Shown here piece after piece: positions 27,916-37,380 of a stretch of 64,000 bases of DNA. This DNA comes from Bacteroidota bacterium (GTDB taxonomy: Bacteria; Bacteroidota; Bacteroidia; Bacteroidales; Bacteroidaceae). Both the position numbers and the translations under genes were made by a program. The DNA lies in the NCBI GenBank assembly GCA_023426145.1, contig JAFABG010000017.1:18954-82953 (forward strand), in the 5' to 3' direction. How positions within the stretch are numbered: the first letter of the stretch is position 1; the number at the start of each line of letters is the position of its first letter. The notes under the pieces are model-generated. The model saw only the letters and a list, made by a program, of their open reading frames with translations. It ran no database searches and was not told the DNA's origin.

Positions 27916-30561
27916 TTAAAATTTAAAATTGTAAGTGATAGAAGGAACTAAGCTGAATAGACAAGTCATCTTGGCTGTAGGAATACCGCTAGAGGTGTTC
28001 TGGTCGTACGTAATGATCCAAGGATTTTTATGTCCATATGCATTATACAAAGAGAAGTTCCATTCGCCAGTCCATTTCCTTTTTCGTTTGGGCGTAGGGA
28101 TATAGGTGGCCGATAAATCCAACCGATGATAATCGTCTTTGCGGAATTCATTTCTGCCCGAATAGATAGGGAAATATTCGCCATTAACTTCAAAACGTCC
28201 TGTAGGGTAGGAGGTTGGATTACCTGTTGCATATATCCATGCAGCAGATACACTCCACTTTTTAGAAAGCTGATAGGAAGCAGAGATATTCAGACTGTGG
28301 GGTTTGTCGTAGGGAGAAAGATAAGACTTTCCATGGTTGATATCTGCAATGGTGCGCTCCGAACGAGACAGGGTATAGTTGATGAATCCTGTTAACCGAC
28401 CGGTATTCTTCTTTATCATAAATTCAATACCGTAAGCCTTTCCTGTACCTGTTCTCACTTCTCCTTCCAGTTTATCATTAAGCAATAATTGGGCATGGTC
28501 GGCAAAGTCAATCACATTGTGTATTTTCTTATAATACACCTCTACAGAGGTTTCAATAGCGTTATTGTTTAAGTTATGAAAATATCCGGCCGAAACCATG
28601 TCTACAGTTTGTGGTTTGATATTTGGGCTGGCTGGAAACCATAGATCGAGTGGGGAGCCTGCTGCAGAGTTATTGGCTAACTGCATGAACTGGGTGTTTC
28701 GTGCATAATTGGCTTTCACCGATGAATGATCAGTCAATTTATATACCAAAGCCACTCGTGGGCTAAGGGCATAGTAGGTATGATAGATCTCGCCAGATTT
28801 ATATTTAACGGAGTCCGATACTTCATAATCCTTATCGTAGGTGTACGTAGTAGCTTTTCCTAAATTTTGGAAGGCTGAAAAACGTACGCCGTATCTAAGT
28901 GTCAATTGGTCTGTTACTTTATGTTCGGCCGAGAGATAGACTGCGTGTTCCAGCGCTTGATTGCGTTGAAGTTTATAATTCGGATAGTTAGGGCGAGTCA
29001 CCAAGCCCGGATTGAAGAGATGAAAAGTTGAGGTGGCTCCATAACTCAATTTGAAGAAATCAGACAGGCTATGTTCCCAATCCCAACGCAACATCAGGTC
29101 GGTGATATTCGATTCCCATTTGATGCTAGCATTGTCTAATTCAGACTGGAGCATATAATGATAGTTGGTGGCATTCAGACTCAATTTGAACAATAGATTC
29201 TCATTGAATATGTGTCCCCATGTCATGGAACCCACGCGGTTGCCATACGAGAATTGAGCTATAGAAGAAGTGCCAAACTTATCATTTCCCATGTATAGGT
29301 TGATCGATAATTTGTCTGTTGCTGAAAAGCGGTGTGTTAGCTTGGCATTCAAATCATAGAAATAGATTACTGTATTTTTGATCTGCTCATCTGAAGACGC
29401 TTTTAAGAAAAGATCCGCATAACTCCTTCGCCCGGCTATCATCCAATTGGTTTTCTTCCCCAGTGATCCTTCAAGCATCAAACGGCTCGAAATGAGGCCT
29501 ATTCCTCCATTACCTTTGATCTTATCCGTATAGGTATCTTTCAATTGCACATCAAGCAGAGAAGATAATCGTCCTCCATATTTCATGGGCATATCTCCCT
29601 TGTAAAGTTCAACATTCTGCACTACATCGTTATTGAAGACAGAGAAGAAACCAAACATGTGGGAAGGGTTATATACCGTTGCATTATCTAGTATGATTAG
29701 GTTCTGATCTGCAGATCCTCCACGCACACTGTAGCCCGAGCTTCCTTCTGCAGTGGGATGCACACCGGGGAGTAACTGAATGGCTTTTATCACATCCACT
29801 TCACCCATCAGGGCGGGCATACGTCTTATTTCACTAATCGAAAGCTTTTCCACTCCCATATTCGTGCGGTTCACATTCTCATCCTTCTTGTCTGCTGTTA
29901 CCAACACTTCATTGAGTTGGGTGTCAGATTTCAAGGCAATGTTATAGGTGGTCGCTTTGTTAAGATTAACGGTTATATACTGTTCCTTATAGCCAATGTA
30001 AGAAATCCTCATTTGATAAGTAGCTTGAGCTATGGTTATGGAATAGCTACCCTCATCATTGGTCACTGTGCCTGTTTTCAACTGCTCAATGAATAGATTC
30101 ACATTGGGCAAAGGTTGTTTGGTTTCTGCATCTGTCACTATACCTTTGAGAGTGACACGTCGCGATGTGGTTGAAGAACTTGATTTACCCTCCTTTTTTC
30201 CTCCTCGAACAATCGAAATCTGTTTCCCTACTAACTGGTAGGATAGATTCGTTTGTTTAAAAAGCTCATCCAAGACAGCTTTCAGTGGTTGATTTACTAC
30301 TTTGAAGCTTATACGTTTATTCAATTCCGGTTTCACATCTTCCCCGAAAAAGCATACGCAATTTGTTTTTTGCTCTATATCGTTAAGTATCTCTTTGATA
30401 GTAGCTTGACCTTTATTTATGCTGATAGAGTTATTCTGCGCTTCTACATTCATCATAAATGAGAAACAGAGAAGCAGCATCCATACCATTTTATGTTGAA
30501 GTAGTATTGTCAATTTACCGCAAGGACATAGTATGCCCTTCAAACTAGGTTTAAATTTCAT
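27916..30561 (-). CDS. TonB-dependent receptor with STN and carboxypeptidase-like domains (locus 2)
   Basis: Outer-membrane receptor of 881 residues. The signal region is long (to about 42, MMNVEAQ); a start at the internal Met25 would give a more usual signal peptide. The STN domain lies at about 55-112, the CarboxypepD_reg-like domain at about 133-215 (LKGIVTDAETKQPLPNVNLF), the plug at about 235-340 (LLPGVHPTAEGSSGYSVRGG, LIILDNATVYNP) and the barrel to the terminal NFKF. It is shorter than SusC proteins and belongs to the type paired with DUF4249. The STN domain and the upstream FecR/ECF genes make it a likely signalling receptor. Confidence 0.94.
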   Translation of the reverse strand: MKFKPSLKGILCPCGKLTILLQHKMVWMLLLCFSFMMNVEAQNNSISINKGQATIKEILNDIEQKTNCVCFFGEDVKPELNKRISFKVVNQPLKAVLDELFKQTNLSYQLVGKQISIVRGGKKEGKSSSSTTSRRVTLKGIVTDAETKQPLPNVNLFIEQLKTGTVTNDEGSYSITIAQATYQMRISYIGYKEQYITVNLNKATTYNIALKSDTQLNEVLVTADKKDENVNRTNMGVEKLSISEIRRMPALMGEVDVIKAIQLLPGVHPTAEGSSGYSVRGGSADQNLIILDNATVYNPSHMFGFFSVFNNDVVQNVELYKGDMPMKYGGRLSSLLDVQLKDTYTDKIKGNGGIGLISSRLMLEGSLGKKTNWMIAGRRSYADLFLKASSDEQIKNTVIYFYDLNAKLTHRFSATDKLSINLYMGNDKFGTSSIAQFSYGNRVGSMTWGHIFNENLLFKLSLNATNYHYMLQSELDNASIKWESNITDLMLRWDWEHSLSDFFKLSYGATSTFHLFNPGLVTRPNYPNYKLQRNQALEHAVYLSAEHKVTDQLTLRYGVRFSAFQNLGKATTYTYDKDYEVSDSVKYKSGEIYHTYYALSPRVALVYKLTDHSSVKANYARNTQFMQLANNSAAGSPLDLWFPASPNIKPQTVDMVSAGYFHNLNNNAIETSVEVYYKKIHNVIDFADHAQLLLNDKLEGEVRTGTGKAYGIEFMIKKNTGRLTGFINYTLSRSERTIADINHGKSYLSPYDKPHSLNISASYQLSKKWSVSAAWIYATGNPTSYPTGRFEVNGEYFPIYSGRNEFRKDDYHRLDLSATYIPTPKRKRKWTGEWNFSLYNAYGHKNPWIITYDQNTSSGIPTAKMTCLFSLVPSITYNFKF

Positions 30562-30617
30562 AAATTATATCTTGATTTTTACACTTGGTGGCACTCACCA
30601 TTCATTCATCTCATGTT

Positions 30618-31769
30618 TTAATTATCCCTTAATGCTATTTCAATCTTATTCCCTTTTTTGTTTGCCGTAATTGGCATAGTCGATACTATGCAATCGATGA
30701 CGTCATTGATAGAATCGGTTAAAACAAGTTTTCCATTACATTTCAAATCACTAGAATGCGGGCTGCATGCTATTTCCACATTATAATGACGTTCAAGTCG
30801 CTTCAACACCTCGGATAAGGGTTCGCTCTGGAGATCTAAATATCCATCCTTCCAACTCGTATAGTGCGATGCGTCCACCGCAGTAGAAACGAGTCCCTGA
30901 TCCGTGAGTGTTGCCATCTCATTGGGAGCTATTCTCAGAGAACCCTTATGAGATGTATTGATTTGAACACTACCTTCTGCCAAGATCACTCTTTGTGCTT
31001 TGTCTCCTTGATAAGCTTGTACATCAAATTTGGTTCCGAGTACGCGCACATCAAATTCAGGACACTTCACAATAAACGGCCGTTTGCGATCTTTTTTCAC
31101 CTCAAGATAAGCTTCGCCATGCATGCTCACCAACCTTTTGTTGGTTGCAAAAGTAGATGGAAATGTTACTTCCGAACCTGCATTCACCCAAACCTTCGTT
31201 CCATCAGGAAGCTGTAGTATCGTTTGTCTGCCCTTTGGCACTATCAAACGATTTATCTTACCGTCTCCTTCAAAAAGAGAAATTTGTTGATTCGACTTCG
31301 TCAGTTCCACTTTTCCATCGGCAAGATAAGCAACATTCGCACCTTCGGGAATTTCAACTGCTTTTCCATCCATGAGCAATTGAATTTCACTTAGATTATC
31401 CATGGTGTCAAAAGGTTGTTCATCATTCAGATAGGTATGCATAAATAAAAATAGTATCCCTATGAGGCATGCTGCTGCAACCGAACCGGCACGATAGATG
31501 AACAAACGCTTTTTATGTTGGGCGATACGTTGCTTAATTTGGTGAATCCCCTCTTTCTGTTCGGGCAATGACAAAGTGGAAACATTGAATTTTACAGAGA
31601 GTAATATGGCACTGGCGCGGTCTATTTCTGGTTTTAGCTCAGGATGGCTGAGCATAAAATCTTCCCAAAAACGGCTATTGCTTTCATCCGGCATCAATTG
31701 CCATCCAATAAAATCCGGATCTTTGGCAAAGTCCAGAGCCTTAAACGCTGTATAATCTTTCTGTTTCAT
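30618..31769 (-). CDS. FecR family anti-sigma factor (locus 2)
   Basis: A 383-residue single-pass inner-membrane protein. The N-terminal cytoplasmic part (1-92) is followed by a membrane helix at about 93-115 (YRAGSVAAACLIGILFLFM). The FecR domain spans about 170-275 (LPDGTKVWVNAGSEVTFP, HGEAYLEVKKD, VLGTKFDV), and a DUF4974-like domain ends the protein (EPLSEVLKRLERHYNVEI). It lies between the ECF gene and the receptor gene. It should control the sigma factor encoded at 31926-32537. Confidence 0.94.
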   Translation of the reverse strand: MKQKDYTAFKALDFAKDPDFIGWQLMPDESNSRFWEDFMLSHPELKPEIDRASAILLSVKFNVSTLSLPEQKEGIHQIKQRIAQHKKRLFIYRAGSVAAACLIGILFLFMHTYLNDEQPFDTMDNLSEIQLLMDGKAVEIPEGANVAYLADGKVELTKSNQQISLFEGDGKINRLIVPKGRQTILQLPDGTKVWVNAGSEVTFPSTFATNKRLVSMHGEAYLEVKKDRKRPFIVKCPEFDVRVLGTKFDVQAYQGDKAQRVILAEGSVQINTSHKGSLRIAPNEMATLTDQGLVSTAVDASHYTSWKDGYLDLQSEPLSEVLKRLERHYNVEIACSPHSSDLKCNGKLVLTDSINDVIDCIVSTMPITANKKGNKIEIALRDN

Positions 31770-31925
31770 ACTTTTTCATCTAGTGTGTTACGCCAATAAG
31801 ACGACATTATTTTTAAAATGTTCCCATTGGGCGAAAAAAAAGAATGAGTATTCTACTTTTTTTTCTAAAAGATTATGTAGTAGACAGATTAGACTTTCGT
31901 TTTTTGAGGTTTCTTTTATCCAATC

Positions 31926-32537
31926 TTAGGAGGGTTTTACAGCACTTCCGAGTCCTATTAGTAATAAGTAGAGAGGCAAATAGTTGAGACTTTCTGTTCT
32001 TAATCGCGCAATACCTCTACATACTAATTTCCGCACGGCCGGTGCAGTCATATCCAGAAGTAGAGCAATCTCTTCGTAATCCATGCCATCAATATAGCGC
32101 AGGTAGATAGCCTCCCGTTGCCGACTAGTGAGCAAATTCAAATAAGTTTCAATTTGTTCCTCGATCGTTTTGCGGTCTTCATCTTCAAGTATAGCATCTG
32201 TAATCATAGGTTGAATGGTAAACTCGATATCGTCTATGTTCACCGTTTCAATTGATGCTTTGCGTAGGTCAAGAATTCTATTTTTTAGAGAGCGAATAAG
32301 GTAAAACTTCAGATTTTTCGCATGTTCAAACGATTTTCGGTTGGTATACAATTTATAAAAAACATCTTGAATCGCATCTTTCAATGTTTCATGATCGATA
32401 CCCCATCCCGTTCCATACGCCATTAGATCATTGGCGTACTTTGTATAGATCAGCGTAAAAGCATCACAATCTCCTTTGAAGAAATTACTTAAAAGGGTTA
32501 AATCATCCTGTAGATGCAATTGGGAAGTATCAGGCAT
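31926..32537 (-). CDS. ECF RNA polymerase sigma factor (locus 2)
   Basis: About 203 residues. Region 2 at about 20-90 (ANDLMAYGTGWGIDHETLKD onward, with the core-binding VFYKLY) and region 4 at about 130-185 (LTSRQREAIYLRYIDGMDYE, then EIALLLDMTAPAVRKLV). The ATG at 32537 is preferred over the GTG one codon upstream. A TATCTTTG element lies at 32567-32574 on the minus strand. A 156-base gap separates it from fecR. It is the likely activator of locus 2. Confidence 0.93.
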   Translation of the reverse strand: MPDTSQLHLQDDLTLLSNFFKGDCDAFTLIYTKYANDLMAYGTGWGIDHETLKDAIQDVFYKLYTNRKSFEHAKNLKFYLIRSLKNRILDLRKASIETVNIDDIEFTIQPMITDAILEDEDRKTIEEQIETYLNLLTSRQREAIYLRYIDGMDYEEIALLLDMTAPAVRKLVCRGIARLRTESLNYLPLYLLLIGLGSAVKPS

Positions 32538-32869
32538 CACGACGTTTTTTTTACAATTTGTAAATGCAAAGATATATCAAAAAGTAAATGGTATATACAT
32601 TAATTCATAAAAAACTTTATTTTTAATACACTTGTAACACCGTTTGTTGATCACTCTCACTTAGAAGCTTTTGCAATAGAAAGAGGGGACGGGAAGTTTT
32701 ATCTCTACAAATGGTCCAATAACTGAATGAGTAAATGTTGTAGAATGCTGAAGTGAAGCTTATATAGATGCAACGAATTGGAGATATAGAGCTAGCGTTT
32801 TGGAGGTATATATCCAGTGAGTGGTTGATATATGCGCTACGATGAACAAGATAGGAGAGGTATGGGCAT

Positions 32870-32933
32870 AAAAAAAGGGTCAACGCCTTGACCCAACCTT
32901 TGTTAACCTTAAATCTAATACTATGAAAAACAC
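32870..32933 (-). ncRNA. Candidate small RNA, about 65 nt
   Basis: A compact, self-standing transcription unit lies on the minus strand. A full promoter (32938-32968) drives a short transcript that ends in GGGTCAA-GGCG-TTGACCC (32877-32894) followed by seven U. No reading frame longer than four codons is present on this strand. From memory, the leader stretch (minus strand ATTAGATTTAAGGTTAACAA) recurs at many loci in Bacteroides genomes, so this may belong to a paralogous sRNA family; I cannot check this. The neighbours are a sigma gene and mutS, neither an obvious target. Confidence 0.65.
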
Positions 32934-32937
32934 ATTG

Positions 32938-32968
32938 CAAAGGTACGGGTTTTGAGGAAAGTAGCAAA
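32938..32968 (-). promoter_or_regulatory. Complete Bacteroides promoter of the candidate sRNA
   Basis: On the minus strand TTTG (32965-32968), a 19-base spacer, then TACCTTTG (32938-32945). Both elements match the consensus TTTG/TAnnTTTG at normal spacing. Confidence 0.75.
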
Positions 32969-33093
32969 TAATCCAACTAAAAAAGCATGTTTTATAACAT
33001 GCTTTAAGATATTTGGGCTGTTTATTAAGAATTTGAGGCTATTTTTTTATAAGAATGCAACACTTATTGTGAAAATTGAAAGCCCCCATTCCG

Positions 33094-33124
33094 TTGATTC
33101 TCTGCTTGAAAACTGTTATCTTTG
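33094..33124 (+). promoter_or_regulatory. Promoter of mutS
   Basis: TTG at 33094-33096, a 20-base spacer and TATCTTTG at 33117-33124. It overlaps the start of the longest mutS frame and so supports the GTG start at 33176. Confidence 0.7.
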
Positions 33125-33175
33125 CTTCGAAAATTCTCATTACTCACCCAACATAAAAAAGAAAAGGAGCGAAAC

Positions 33176-35794
33176 GTGAAAGACGAAGAGATCGTACTTA
33201 CCCCCATGATGAAACAGTTTCTGGATTTGAAAGCCAAGCATCCTGATGCAGTGATGTTGTTTCGTTGTGGTGACTTTTACGAAACCTATTCTACGGATGC
33301 CATCATTGCTTCCGAAATTTTAGGAATTACACTCACCAAACGCGCTAATGGGAAAGGAAAGACCATTGAAATGGCAGGATTTCCTCATCATGCGCTCGAT
33401 ACTTATCTTCCCAAACTGATCCGTGCCGGAAAGCGCGTAGCGATCTGTGACCAGTTGGAAGATCCAAAACTGACCAAGAAACTTGTGAAAAGAGGGATAA
33501 CCGAATTGGTGACTCCTGGTGTTTCAATCAACGATAACGTACTGAATTATAAAGAGAACAATTTCCTAGCTGCCGTTTATTTTGGTAAATCTTCTTGTGG
33601 AGTTGCTTTTCTTGATATATCTACCGGTGAGTTTCTCACCGCAGAAGGTCCTTTTGACTATGTAGACAAATTGCTGAATAACTTTGCACCGAAAGAGGTG
33701 CTTTTTGAGCGTGGCAAGCGCTTGATGTTTGAGGGTAACTTTGGTAGCAAATTCTTCACCTTCGAGCTGGACGATTGGGTGTTTACCGAATCTAGTGCCC
33801 GTGAGAAACTGTTGAAGCACTTTGAAACTAAGAATCTGAAAGGTTTTGGCGTAGAACATCTGAAGAATGGTATCATTGCTTCGGGGGCTATCTTGCAATA
33901 CCTCACGATGACACAGCATACACAGATTGGTCACATCACTTCACTGGCTCGCATTGAAGAGGATAAGTATGTGCGTCTGGATAAGTTTACTGTGCGCAGC
34001 TTGGAGTTGATCGGCAGTATGAACGATGGTGGGAGCAGTTTGCTGAATGTCATCGACCGAACCATCAGTCCAATGGGTGCGCGTTTGCTGAAGCGCTGGA
34101 TGGTGTTCCCACTGAAAGATGTGAAACCCATCAACGATCGTCTCAATGTGGTTGAATACTTCTTTCGTCACCCTGACTTCAAAGAATTGATTGAAGAGCA
34201 GTTGCATTTGATTGGCGACTTGGAGCGTGTGATTTCTAAAGTAGCAGTAGGGCGAGTGTCACCGCGTGAAGTTGTTCAGCTGAAAGTTGCCCTGCAAGCC
34301 ATTGAACCAATCAAGCAAGCTTGTCTTGAGGCAGACAATGCCAGTTTAAATCGGATAGGTGAACAACTTAATCTTTGTATTTCTATTCGCGACCGCATTG
34401 CTAAAGAGATTAAGAATGATCCTCCACTGTTAATTAACAAAGGGGGAGTGATTAAAGACGGAGTGAATGAGGAATTAGATGATTTGCGTCGTATCTCCTT
34501 CTCCGGAAAAGATTATCTTTTGCAAATACAGCAACGCGAAAGTGAACTGACAGGCATCCCTAGCTTGAAGGTTGCATATAATAATGTGTTTGGCTATTAT
34601 ATTGAAGTTCGTAACATACATAAGGATAAAGTTCCGCAAGAGTGGATACGCAAGCAGACGCTTGTCAATGCTGAACGTTATATCACACAGGAGCTTAAAG
34701 TCTATGAAGAAAAGATTCTGGGTGCCGAAGATAAGATTCTTGTGTTGGAGACACAACTGTATACCGATTTGGTGCAGGCTTTAACGGAATTTATTCCGCA
34801 GATACAGATCAATGCCAATCAGATTGCTCGTTTGGATTGTTTGCTGTCTTTCGCGAATGTGGCTCGTGAGAATAATTACATCCGTCCAGTCATTGAAGAT
34901 AATGATGTGCTTGACATTCGTCAGGGACGCCATCCGGTCATAGAAAAACAGCTACCCATTGGCGAAAAGTATATTGCCAATGACGTTATGCTGGATAGCG
35001 CTACGCAGCAAATCATTATCATCACAGGTCCGAACATGGCAGGTAAATCTGCACTCTTGCGTCAGACAGCTTTGATTACGTTGTTGGCTCAGATCGGTTC
35101 GTTTGTACCGGCAGAGAGTGCACATATCGGTTTGGTAGATAAGATTTTCACTCGTGTAGGTGCTAGTGATAATATCTCAGTGGGCGAGTCTACCTTTATG
35201 GTCGAAATGAATGAGGCTGCCGATATTCTGAATAATATTTCTCCTCGAAGTTTAGTCTTATTCGATGAATTAGGGCGTGGTACCTCTACCTATGATGGTA
35301 TTTCTATTGCATGGGCCATCGTTGAGTATATTCACGAACATCCCAAAGCCAAAGCGCGCACGCTGTTTGCTACCCACTATCATGAGTTGAACGAGATGGA
35401 AAAGTCCTTCAAACGCATTAAGAACTATAATGTGTCTGTGAAGGAAGTCGATAATAAAGTCATTTTCCTTCGTAAGCTAGAACGGGGTGGAAGTGAGCAC
35501 TCCTTTGGTATTCATGTGGCAAAAATGGCAGGTATGCCAAAGAGCATCGTGAAGCGTTCGAATGCTATATTGAAGCAATTAGAGTCCGATAATCGTCAGC
35601 AAGGAATTTCCGGCAAGCCGCTAACAGAGGTGAGTGAAAACAGAAGCGGGATGCAACTTAGCTTCTTCCAACTGGACGATCCGATACTTTGTCAGATCCG
35701 CGATGAGATTCTCAATCTGGATGTGAATAATCTCACCCCGATAGAGGCGCTGAATAAGTTGAATGATATCAAGAAGATCGTTAGGGGAAAATAA
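33176..35794 (+). CDS. mutS: DNA mismatch repair protein MutS
   Basis: Recognises mismatches and recruits MutL. 872 residues from the GTG at 33176, which has an AAGGAG ribosome site 6 bases upstream (33164-33169). An upstream TTG start at 33122 would fall inside the promoter. The mismatch-binding N-terminal domain contains LFRCGDFYETY, where the Phe-X-Glu (FYE) inserts at the mismatch. The connector, lever and clamp domains follow. The ATPase has Walker A GPNMAGKS (618-625), Walker B LVLFDELGRGTSTYDG and ATHYHEL. The C-terminal region ends in the normal dimerisation helix. Monocistronic, with promoter and terminator in place. Confidence 0.98.
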   Translation: MKDEEIVLTPMMKQFLDLKAKHPDAVMLFRCGDFYETYSTDAIIASEILGITLTKRANGKGKTIEMAGFPHHALDTYLPKLIRAGKRVAICDQLEDPKLTKKLVKRGITELVTPGVSINDNVLNYKENNFLAAVYFGKSSCGVAFLDISTGEFLTAEGPFDYVDKLLNNFAPKEVLFERGKRLMFEGNFGSKFFTFELDDWVFTESSAREKLLKHFETKNLKGFGVEHLKNGIIASGAILQYLTMTQHTQIGHITSLARIEEDKYVRLDKFTVRSLELIGSMNDGGSSLLNVIDRTISPMGARLLKRWMVFPLKDVKPINDRLNVVEYFFRHPDFKELIEEQLHLIGDLERVISKVAVGRVSPREVVQLKVALQAIEPIKQACLEADNASLNRIGEQLNLCISIRDRIAKEIKNDPPLLINKGGVIKDGVNEELDDLRRISFSGKDYLLQIQQRESELTGIPSLKVAYNNVFGYYIEVRNIHKDKVPQEWIRKQTLVNAERYITQELKVYEEKILGAEDKILVLETQLYTDLVQALTEFIPQIQINANQIARLDCLLSFANVARENNYIRPVIEDNDVLDIRQGRHPVIEKQLPIGEKYIANDVMLDSATQQIIIITGPNMAGKSALLRQTALITLLAQIGSFVPAESAHIGLVDKIFTRVGASDNISVGESTFMVEMNEAADILNNISPRSLVLFDELGRGTSTYDGISIAWAIVEYIHEHPKAKARTLFATHYHELNEMEKSFKRIKNYNVSVKEVDNKVIFLRKLERGGSEHSFGIHVAKMAGMPKSIVKRSNAILKQLESDNRQQGISGKPLTEVSENRSGMQLSFFQLDDPILCQIRDEILNLDVNNLTPIEALNKLNDIKKIVRGK

Positions 35795-35801
35795 AAATAA
35801 G

Positions 35802-35839
35802 GATGCAGTTCTCAAATGGGGGCTGCATCTTTCTTTTTT
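35802..35839 (+). terminator. Intrinsic terminator of mutS
   Basis: GATGCAG (35802-35808) pairs with CTGCATC (35823-35829), followed by a T-rich run. Confidence 0.85.
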
Positions 35840-35866
35840 ATCTAGAGAATAGCAAAAGGTAGTAAG

Positions 35867-36511
35867 CTATCTCAGAAAATCCTCTACCTTTTTATAGAAT
35901 AACGAGATATGATGACCGTCAACAAATCCGTGATGAATAGTCATCGCGATGGGCATCACCAATTTGCCTTCTCTTAGGATGGCTTTTCCTGCATTCAGCA
36001 GTGGGTAATTGTTACCGCATTTTCGTTCTTGTGTACCAGTGATGGAAGTAAAATACAAATCGGGTGTAGCACTTAGTAGCACAAGCCCAAGGTCTCCTTT
36101 AGTCACCTCCTCGCTTTCTCCTGCGTATGGATCACCATCCTCAGGAATGGCATTGATAATCTTTTGGGCTTCTTGATAGAACGCATCAAAGTCATTGTGG
36201 TAGGGGAAACGGATAGTGAAGAACTTCCCGTTTGCTTTTATTTTTATGGGCGACAGGATGTCTATGGTGTCATAGCGCACTACACGATCTTCTTGATCAA
36301 TGCGATAATGAAATTCAGGAATCTCATTTATGGCATGCAGCACTGCATAAAGATAGTGGAGAAAGAAAGATTGTCCGGCTGTTTTTGCTCGTAGTTTTGC
36401 TCCTCCGCACTCCACTTCGGAAGTGATTGATAATTGGGGATTTTGGAAGTGGCGGAAGAAGTTAAAGTTATCCTTCCGCTCCCAGTTTTCTATATCTATA
36501 ATTTGTTTCAT
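35867..36511 (-). CDS. Chloramphenicol acetyltransferase-like protein
   Basis: A 214-residue acetyl-CoA-dependent O-acetyltransferase of the CAT fold, the usual length. The active-site motif HHGFVDGHH near residue 190 corresponds to HHxxxDGxH, with the catalytic histidine. YLYAVLHAINEIPEFHYRI and RFPYHNDFDAFYQEA are also family-like. The longer frame from 36586 lies wholly within lgt, so I use the ATG at 36511. That ATG overlaps the lgt stop by four bases, so translation is probably coupled. Chromosomal CAT-like genes of this kind are common in Bacteroides; resistance cannot be inferred from sequence alone. Confidence 0.88.
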   Translation of the reverse strand: MKQIIDIENWERKDNFNFFRHFQNPQLSITSEVECGGAKLRAKTAGQSFFLHYLYAVLHAINEIPEFHYRIDQEDRVVRYDTIDILSPIKIKANGKFFTIRFPYHNDFDAFYQEAQKIINAIPEDGDPYAGESEEVTKGDLGLVLLSATPDLYFTSITGTQERKCGNNYPLLNAGKAILREGKLVMPIAMTIHHGFVDGHHISLFYKKVEDFLR

Positions 36512-37353
36512 TTCTTTTCTACCTTCTTCCGGCCATAGAAGAATATGAAATAGAGGCCGATGAGGACGAAGGGAACGCTTAGCCATTGTCCCATGTTCAA
36601 CGTCATGTTATCTTCGAAAGCTTCTTGGTTTTCCTTCACAAATTCAATGAAAAAGCGGAAAGTGAAGATGTAGGTCAAGCACAGGCCAAAGAAGAAGCCA
36701 CGATGCAATTTCTTGCTGTAGTTTTTATAAAGATAGATCATAATGAAGAACAGAATCAGATAAGCAATAGCTTCGTAAAGCTGTCCCGGATGGCGAGGTT
36801 GCATGTCCACGCGTTCGAAGACGAAAGCCCAAGGAAGATCGGCCGGTTTACCAATGATTTCAGAGTTCATCAGATTAGCCAAGCGGATGAAGCAGGCAGT
36901 GATGGGAGTGGCAACGGCAATCATATCTACCACGTCCATGTAGTGTAATTTTGTTTTGCGGCAATAGAGCCAAAGCGAAATAATCAATCCGAGTGTTCCA
37001 CCATGGCTAGCAAGTCCTTCGTAGCCCGTAAATTTCCATCCTCCTAGAGGTAAGAATCTGATTGGTAGAAGCATCTCTAGGAAGCCTTTACCACTAGTCA
37101 GGTACTGGCCCGGATCATAGAACAAGCAATGCCCCAGACGTGCTCCAATCAATATGCCGAAAAAGCAATAAAAGAAAAGGGGATCAAATTTCTTCTCATC
37201 TATTTTTTTGTCGCGATACTGATAATGAACAATCATGTAAGCAAAGAAAATTCCTACTGCCCATAATAATCCGTAGTAGCGGATAGAAATGCCAAAGAGA
37301 TTGAACAATTCAGGATTCGGATTCCAGTTGATAGATAATAAAAGGCTATTCAT
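36508..37353 (-). CDS. lgt: Prolipoprotein diacylglyceryl transferase Lgt
   Basis: Transfers diacylglycerol from phosphatidylglycerol to the lipobox cysteine, the first step in making the many lipoproteins in this window. 281 residues, seven hydrophobic segments. Family strings: IRYYGLLWAVGIF near the N-terminus, GARLGHCLFYDP, FTGYEGLASHGGTLG (with the catalytic His-Gly region), the Lgt signature region CFIRLANLMNSEIIG, and HPGQLYEAIAYL. It lies in the ychF-panE-lgt-cat group and overlaps the next gene by ATGA. Confidence 0.96.
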   Translation of the reverse strand: MNSLLLSINWNPNPELFNLFGISIRYYGLLWAVGIFFAYMIVHYQYRDKKIDEKKFDPLFFYCFFGILIGARLGHCLFYDPGQYLTSGKGFLEMLLPIRFLPLGGWKFTGYEGLASHGGTLGLIISLWLYCRKTKLHYMDVVDMIAVATPITACFIRLANLMNSEIIGKPADLPWAFVFERVDMQPRHPGQLYEAIAYLILFFIMIYLYKNYSKKLHRGFFFGLCLTYIFTFRFFIEFVKENQEAFEDNMTLNMGQWLSVPFVLIGLYFIFFYGRKKVEKK

Positions 37354-37380
37354 GTTGGATAACAGTTTACGGTTTGATAA

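Noticed and set aside
32623..32976. 117-codon minus-strand frame
   Set aside because: It runs through the sRNA terminator and promoter, has no ribosome site and no protein-like pattern. It also overlaps a stronger regulatory explanation.
35867..36511. Acquired chloramphenicol resistance gene
   Set aside because: The gene is embedded in a housekeeping group with lgt and shows no mobile element nearby; resistance cannot be claimed from the motif alone.
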